From Provencibacterium sp. (GTDB lineage Bacteria; Bacillota; Clostridia; Oscillospirales; Ruminococcaceae), in NCBI GenBank assembly GCA_022792175.1, contig JAAWAN010000013.1:62001-126000 (forward strand): a stretch of 64,000 nt of DNA. Reading direction: 5' to 3'. This document shows positions 60,332-64,000 of the stretch, piece by piece. The stretch's first letter is position 1. Each line of letters begins with the position of its first letter. The notes below the pieces were generated by a model. It did not search any database. It worked only from the letters and a program-made list of their open reading frames with translations, and was not told the DNA's origin. Made by a program: the position numbers and the translations under genes.

Positions 60332-60748
60332 CTATGCCCGGTGAAGTACCTTTCTCATGCCGCTGCCGCAGTGCTCATGCGGGATTTTCCGAAAGCCCAG
60401 CTTTTCATAAAAGGGTTCCTTGCCCTTTTCTGCAATCAGCGAAACGCTCACCCTTCCGCCGGGCGGCATCTCCTTTTCGGCAAAGGCCAGCAGCCGCCCA
60501 ATGATGGCGCGCCCGATACCCTGCCCCTGATACTCCGGCCGGACAACAACATCGACAATGGTATCATATAACCCGTCGCCGATAAGGCGTCCCATCCCAA
60601 CAGGGGTATCTCCCTCTAAAACTGCCAGCGTGCAAAGTCCCCGTCCGAGCGCGGCCGCCGCCTGCTCCTGCTGCATCCGGAGCCAGCCGACGCTCTCCCG
60701 CAGGCACTGGTAGTCCTGCACGGTCAATGAGTTTTCTTTAAAAATCAT
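60332..60748 (-). CDS. GNAT-family N-acetyltransferase
   Basis: 138 residues. The acetyl-CoA motif VRPEYQGQGIGRAIIGRLL (R/QxxGxG/A) is clear, followed by SLIAEKGKEPFYEKLGF. The acceptor is unknown. It ends close to the convergent MFS gene. ATG at 60748. Confidence 0.92.
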   Translation of the reverse strand: MIFKENSLTVQDYQCLRESVGWLRMQQEQAAAALGRGLCTLAVLEGDTPVGMGRLIGDGLYDTIVDVVVRPEYQGQGIGRAIIGRLLAFAEKEMPPGGRVSVSLIAEKGKEPFYEKLGFRKIPHEHCGSGMRKVLHRA

Positions 60749-60934
60749 CTTCCAAGCGCTTCCTTTTCATCCGGCCGGTCAAAAAGCTGTTTATGGCATC
60801 CGCCGTCAGACGGCGGACAGCACCGCTTTTCACCAACCGGTTATTTTGATTTTAATCGCGAAAAACTGAAATATAAGCCCGGCATATCCCTGAAAGCCGG
60901 GCTGCCTGCTTTCAGAAGAAGGGAGGAAACTGCC

Positions 60935-62974
60935 CTGAATCCCGACACCGATATCCAGTTCTGCAAAGGGGTTGGCCCCGCCCGCGCCCGGCTTTATCAC
61001 CGGCTGGGTATAAATACCCTCTATGATCTCTGCCGCCATTTTCCGCGCGACTATCTGGATCTTAGTGCCGTTACCCCCTGCGCAGACTGCCGGGCAGGGG
61101 TGGAACAGGCGGTGCGCGCCGCCGTTTTAAGAAAAAAGCCGGAGGCCCGGCTGCGGGGCGGGCTCACCCTCTACCGGCTCACCGCGGCGGATGAGAGCGG
61201 AGAAATCACCATCACCTTTTTTAACAACCGCTATGCCTTCGAGGCGCTTCACACCGGCGAAGAGTATCTTTTCTATGGACCCGTCCGTCTCTCCGGCGGA
61301 CGGCCGGAAATGAGCTCGCCTCAGGTATTTTCCGCCGAAGCCGCCGGAGGGCTGATGCCGATCTATCCATTGACGGCCGGCCTTTCCTCCAGGATCATCT
61401 CCGGAAATATCCGGCAGGCGCTCGAGGCGCTGCGCGGCCAGCTGGCAGACCCCCTGCCGCCATCTGTCCGCAGCCGGTATCAGCTCTGCGAGCTCGGCTT
61501 TGCGCTGCAGAATATCCATTTCCCCGCCGACCGGCATGCCCTCTCTATTGCCCGCGAGCGGCTCATCTTCGAGGAGCTGTTTATCCTGGCCGTCTCGCTG
61601 CGCAGGGTGCGCTGCGAGCGCAAAAAGGAGAGCCCGGTCCCCGTCTGCGGCTTTTCGCCGGAAACCTTCTACCGCTCGCTCCCCTTCTCCCCCACCGGTG
61701 CGCAGCGCCGGGCGGTAGAGGCCATCCTCTCCGATATGGCGAGCGGCGCACCGATGAACCGGCTGCTGCAGGGAGATGTCGGCTCCGGAAAAACGCTGGT
61801 AGCCGCCGCCGCCTGCCTGGCGGCCGCCCACAATGGCTGCCAATGCGCCGTTATGGCACCTACCGAAATTCTTGCCGGACAGCATGCCGCCTCCTTTTCC
61901 GCCTTTTTGGAGCCGTTCGGCGTTAAAACCATTCTGCTGACCGGCTCGATGAAGGCCAGGGAGCGCCGCCTGGCGCTCGAAGCGCTGAAAAGCGGGGAGG
62001 CCGGCGTCGCCGTCGGCACCCATGCGCTGCTGACAGAAGATGTTTGCTTTCACAACCTGGGGCTGGCTGTTACTGATGAGCAGCACCGCTTCGGCGTGCG
62101 CCAGCGGGTTTTGCTGCGCGAAAAGAGCGCCGACCCGCATATGCTCGTCATGTCCGCCACCCCCATCCCCCGCACGCTGGCGCTGATGATCTACGGCGAT
62201 CTGGATGTCACCCTGCTCGATGAGCTGCCCCCCGGCCGGCAGAAGGTGGAAACCTACTGCATCTCCTCTCATAAGCTTTCCCGCGCCTATGGCTTCATCC
62301 GCAGCCGGCTGGATGAGGGGCAGCAGGCCTACCTCGTCTGCCCGCTGGTCAGCGAGCAGGAGGAGGAAAGCGGGCTGCCCTCCGCCGAAAAAACCGCCCG
62401 CGAGCTGTCGGAAGGCCCCTTCTCCGGCTATCGCATCGGCCTGCTGCATGGCAAGCTGCGGCCCGCCGAAAAGGAGCGGATAATGCGCGCCTTCAAGGAG
62501 GGGGAAATTCAGCTGCTCGTCTGCACCACCGTCATCGAGGTGGGGGTGGATGTGCCGAACGCGACGGTGATGCTCTGCATGGCCGCCGACCGCTTCGGCC
62601 TCTCCCAGCTGCATCAGCTGCGCGGACGGGTGGGCCGCGGGAAAAAGGCCTCCTGCTGTATTCTTGTTTCGGATGCGCGGGGGGAAACCGCGCGCGAACG
62701 GCTAAAGGCGATGTGCGAAACGAACGACGGCTTTCAAATCGCCGAATTTGATTTAAAGCAGCGCGGCCCGGGCGATTTCTTCGGCGGCCGGCAGCATGGC
62801 CTGCCGCATATGCAGATTGCTGACATGGCGCGCGATCTGCATATGCTGGAAAACGTTCAGCAGGCGGCCGAAAAGCTGCTTCTGGCAGACCCGGAGCTGA
62901 ATCTTCCGGAGCATGCTGCGCTGCGCGAGCGCTGCCAGCTCCTCACGGCCGGCATCGGCGACCGGCCCAACTGA
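60935..62974 (+). CDS. recG: ATP-dependent DNA helicase RecG, apparent CTG start
   Basis: Remodels stalled forks and Holliday junctions. Homology starts upstream of the first ATG/GTG: the frame from 60935 reads LNPDTDIQFCKGVGPARARL, which matches the usual RecG beginning. The codon there is CTG, with GGGAGG exactly 8 nt before it, giving 679 residues, the normal size. Wedge OB-domain follows; motor motifs are LLQGDVGSGKT (Walker A), VTDEQHRFG (DEQH) and HQLRGRVGRG (motif VI); TRG-like C-terminal region. The start codon is an inference; the next alternative is GTG at 61100, which would lack about 55 residues. Confidence 0.93.
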   Translation: MNPDTDIQFCKGVGPARARLYHRLGINTLYDLCRHFPRDYLDLSAVTPCADCRAGVEQAVRAAVLRKKPEARLRGGLTLYRLTAADESGEITITFFNNRYAFEALHTGEEYLFYGPVRLSGGRPEMSSPQVFSAEAAGGLMPIYPLTAGLSSRIISGNIRQALEALRGQLADPLPPSVRSRYQLCELGFALQNIHFPADRHALSIARERLIFEELFILAVSLRRVRCERKKESPVPVCGFSPETFYRSLPFSPTGAQRRAVEAILSDMASGAPMNRLLQGDVGSGKTLVAAAACLAAAHNGCQCAVMAPTEILAGQHAASFSAFLEPFGVKTILLTGSMKARERRLALEALKSGEAGVAVGTHALLTEDVCFHNLGLAVTDEQHRFGVRQRVLLREKSADPHMLVMSATPIPRTLALMIYGDLDVTLLDELPPGRQKVETYCISSHKLSRAYGFIRSRLDEGQQAYLVCPLVSEQEEESGLPSAEKTARELSEGPFSGYRIGLLHGKLRPAEKERIMRAFKEGEIQLLVCTTVIEVGVDVPNATVMLCMAADRFGLSQLHQLRGRVGRGKKASCCILVSDARGETARERLKAMCETNDGFQIAEFDLKQRGPGDFFGGRQHGLPHMQIADMARDLHMLENVQQAAEKLLLADPELNLPEHAALRERCQLLTAGIGDRPN

Positions 62975-63015
62975 ACACACCGTTTTAAAAAAACGCCGGC
63001 AAAGGAGCCAGTGCA

Positions 63016-63864
63016 TTGAAAATCACCTTTTTGGGAACGGCCGCCGCTACCGGCATGCCGCTGCCCTTCTGCGGCTGCGAAACCTGCCGGCAGGCGCGCA
63101 GATTGGGCGGCAAAGATATCCGGCGGCGCGCCTGCCTGCTCATAAACGAGGAGCTTCTCATCGACCTCGGGCCGGATGCGCCCGCGGCCTGCAGCCGGTA
63201 TGCCATCGACCTGAGCAAAATCCGTTATCTTCTACAGACACATGCTCACTCCGACCACTTTGATGCCGGGCATTTCATCACCCGGCACCCGGACTATGCC
63301 GTCAAAGAGGTTTCGCCGCTGCTGCTGGCCGCTTCCCCCGCCACCCTGCGGGCGATGAACGAGGCCCTGCGGTGGGAGGATGGCGGCGCGGACCTCTTCT
63401 CTTCGGATTTTCAGCGGCTGCTCCGTTTTTCGCTGCAGCCGGTTTCCCCTTTCGAAACCATCCGGCTGGGGGACTATACGGTAACCGGGCTGGACGCGCT
63501 GCACGACGCCCGGCAGCAGGCGCTCATCTATCTCATCGAGCGGGACAAAAAACGGCTGCTCTATGGGACCGATCTGTGCCGGCTGAGCGAAGAGAATTTC
63601 CGGTGGCTGAAAGGACGGCCTCTCGACCTGCTCATTCTCGATCAGACCTATGGGGAGGGCCATAATGCCGGAGGTCATCTGGATGCCGGACAGGTCATAA
63701 AAACGCTGCACCGGCTCGCCGCACAGGGAAGCTTAAACAGCCGGAGCCGGTGCTATGTTACCCACCTCTCCCATGAGGGGAACCCGGTCCACCGGCAGCT
63801 GCAAAGGCAGACAAAGAGTCATGGCTATTCCGCCGCCTACGACGGGCTGACGCTGCATATTTAA
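63016..63864 (+). CDS. PhnP/MBL-fold metallohydrolase
   Basis: 282 residues. The metallo-beta-lactamase motif is THAHSDHFD (His76, His78, Asp80, His81); a Cys cluster FCGCETC (19-24) fits the extra zinc site of PhnP-type phosphodiesterases. Later ligands are in LYGTDLCRL and VTHLSHEGN. Likely a cyclic-phosphodiesterase or related hydrolase; substrate unknown. Start TTG at 63016 with AAGGAG 8 nt before. Follows recG by 41 nt. Confidence 0.9.
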   Translation: MKITFLGTAAATGMPLPFCGCETCRQARRLGGKDIRRRACLLINEELLIDLGPDAPAACSRYAIDLSKIRYLLQTHAHSDHFDAGHFITRHPDYAVKEVSPLLLAASPATLRAMNEALRWEDGGADLFSSDFQRLLRFSLQPVSPFETIRLGDYTVTGLDALHDARQQALIYLIERDKKRLLYGTDLCRLSEENFRWLKGRPLDLLILDQTYGEGHNAGGHLDAGQVIKTLHRLAAQGSLNSRSRCYVTHLSHEGNPVHRQLQRQTKSHGYSAAYDGLTLHI

Positions 63865-63943
63865 AAGCCGGGATTATAAAAAGTAGGTTTTAAGCCCGCT
63901 TAAAATCAGAAACAGCAGCGGTTTCGCGCCAAAAGATGCAAAA

Positions 63944-63977
63944 TTCGGGACGCAGGCTTCGCCCCGAATGCGTTTTT
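63944..63977 (+). terminator. Terminator after the MBL-fold gene
   Basis: ATTCGGG pairs with CCCGAAT around the loop, and T7 follows. It closes the recG/MBL unit. Confidence 0.8.
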
Positions 63978-64000
63978 TTCAGAGGGCATGTTGCAAAATG

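Noticed and set aside
63880-63910. TTTTAAGCCCGCTTAAAA hairpin as a second terminator or attachment site
   Set aside because: Short stem with a tiny loop and no adjacent integrase; probably part of the terminator region of the MBL-fold gene.
1-64000. CRISPR arrays, tRNA/rRNA genes, insertion sequences or prophage
   Set aside because: Scanning by eye gave no regular repeat-spacer arrays, no tRNA cloverleaf or CCA ends, no transposase or integrase motifs and no phage structural genes. A computational scan could still find a short tRNA.

Overview
The window reads as chromosomal DNA of a fairly GC-rich, Gram-positive anaerobe of the class Clostridia, most likely an Oscillospiraceae/Ruminococcaceae-type gut bacterium. 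The supporting signs are a PolC-type replicative polymerase, a methionine T-box leader, AGGAGG-type ribosome sites with many TTG/GTG starts, a YesM/YesN two-component pair, a LafB-like glycolipid glycosyltransferase, BlaI/M56 regulation and formate-tetrahydrofolate ligase. I found no rRNA, tRNA, CRISPR array, transposase or phage gene. The species call is inference only.

Layout. 1-4315 (minus): histidine genes hisZ-hisG (one fused polypeptide), hisD and the 5' part of hisC, behind a promoter and a start-less C-terminal protein remnant. 4342-5111 (minus): two small genes broken by three one-base homopolymer contractions. 5157-16201 (minus): a classic translation/envelope/replication operon, pyrH-frr-uppS-cdsA-dxr-rseP-ispG-polC, with a clear promoter at one end and a terminator at the other. 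16211-19674 (minus): a 44-residue membrane peptide, a GH20 hexosaminidase and a RodA/FtsW-type SEDS protein. 19766-24190 (plus): fhs-tsaE-tsaB-rpiB-upp, with unusual palindromic leaders before fhs and upp. 24198-26399 (minus): AraC/GyrI regulator and MFS protein. 26708-31297 (plus): phospholipase C-like protein, an exported protein of unknown fold, and a radical-SAM/DUF4130 DNA-repair pair behind an SOS-like box.

31218-33396 (minus): LafB-like glycosyltransferase and LPG-synthase-like membrane protein. 33397-34496 is the longest gene-free stretch; its right part looks like a long structured noncoding RNA on the plus strand. 34497-39660 (minus): chemoreceptor with a zinc-binding CZB-like sensor, then an acyl-CoA ligase and sodium/solute symporter pair. 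40006-44968 (plus): two proteins of unknown role, then a methionine T-box and the metNIQ transporter. 45056-53920 (minus): M56 sensor/BlaI, an RNA methyltransferase-like protein, LD-carboxypeptidase, serine hydrolase, and the YesN/YesM pair. 54148-60312: a CUT1 sugar ABC transporter diverging from YesMN, a DUF2264 protein and an MFS protein. 60332-64000: GNAT acetyltransferase, recG (apparent CTG start) and a PhnP-like metallohydrolase.

How the parts work together. The pyrH-polC block supplies UMP kinase, ribosome recycling, undecaprenyl carrier and phospholipid synthesis, and MEP-pathway isoprenoids. RodA, the hexosaminidase, the LD-carboxypeptidase and the LafB-like enzyme concern the envelope. 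YesM/YesN, the CUT1 transporter and the DUF2264 protein look like one carbohydrate sensing and uptake module. The T-box ties methionine uptake to uncharged tRNA-Met. Most of the window is core genome; the least explained parts are the structured RNA locus at 33.8-34.4 kb, the leader palindromes and the broken genes near 4.3-5.1 kb.
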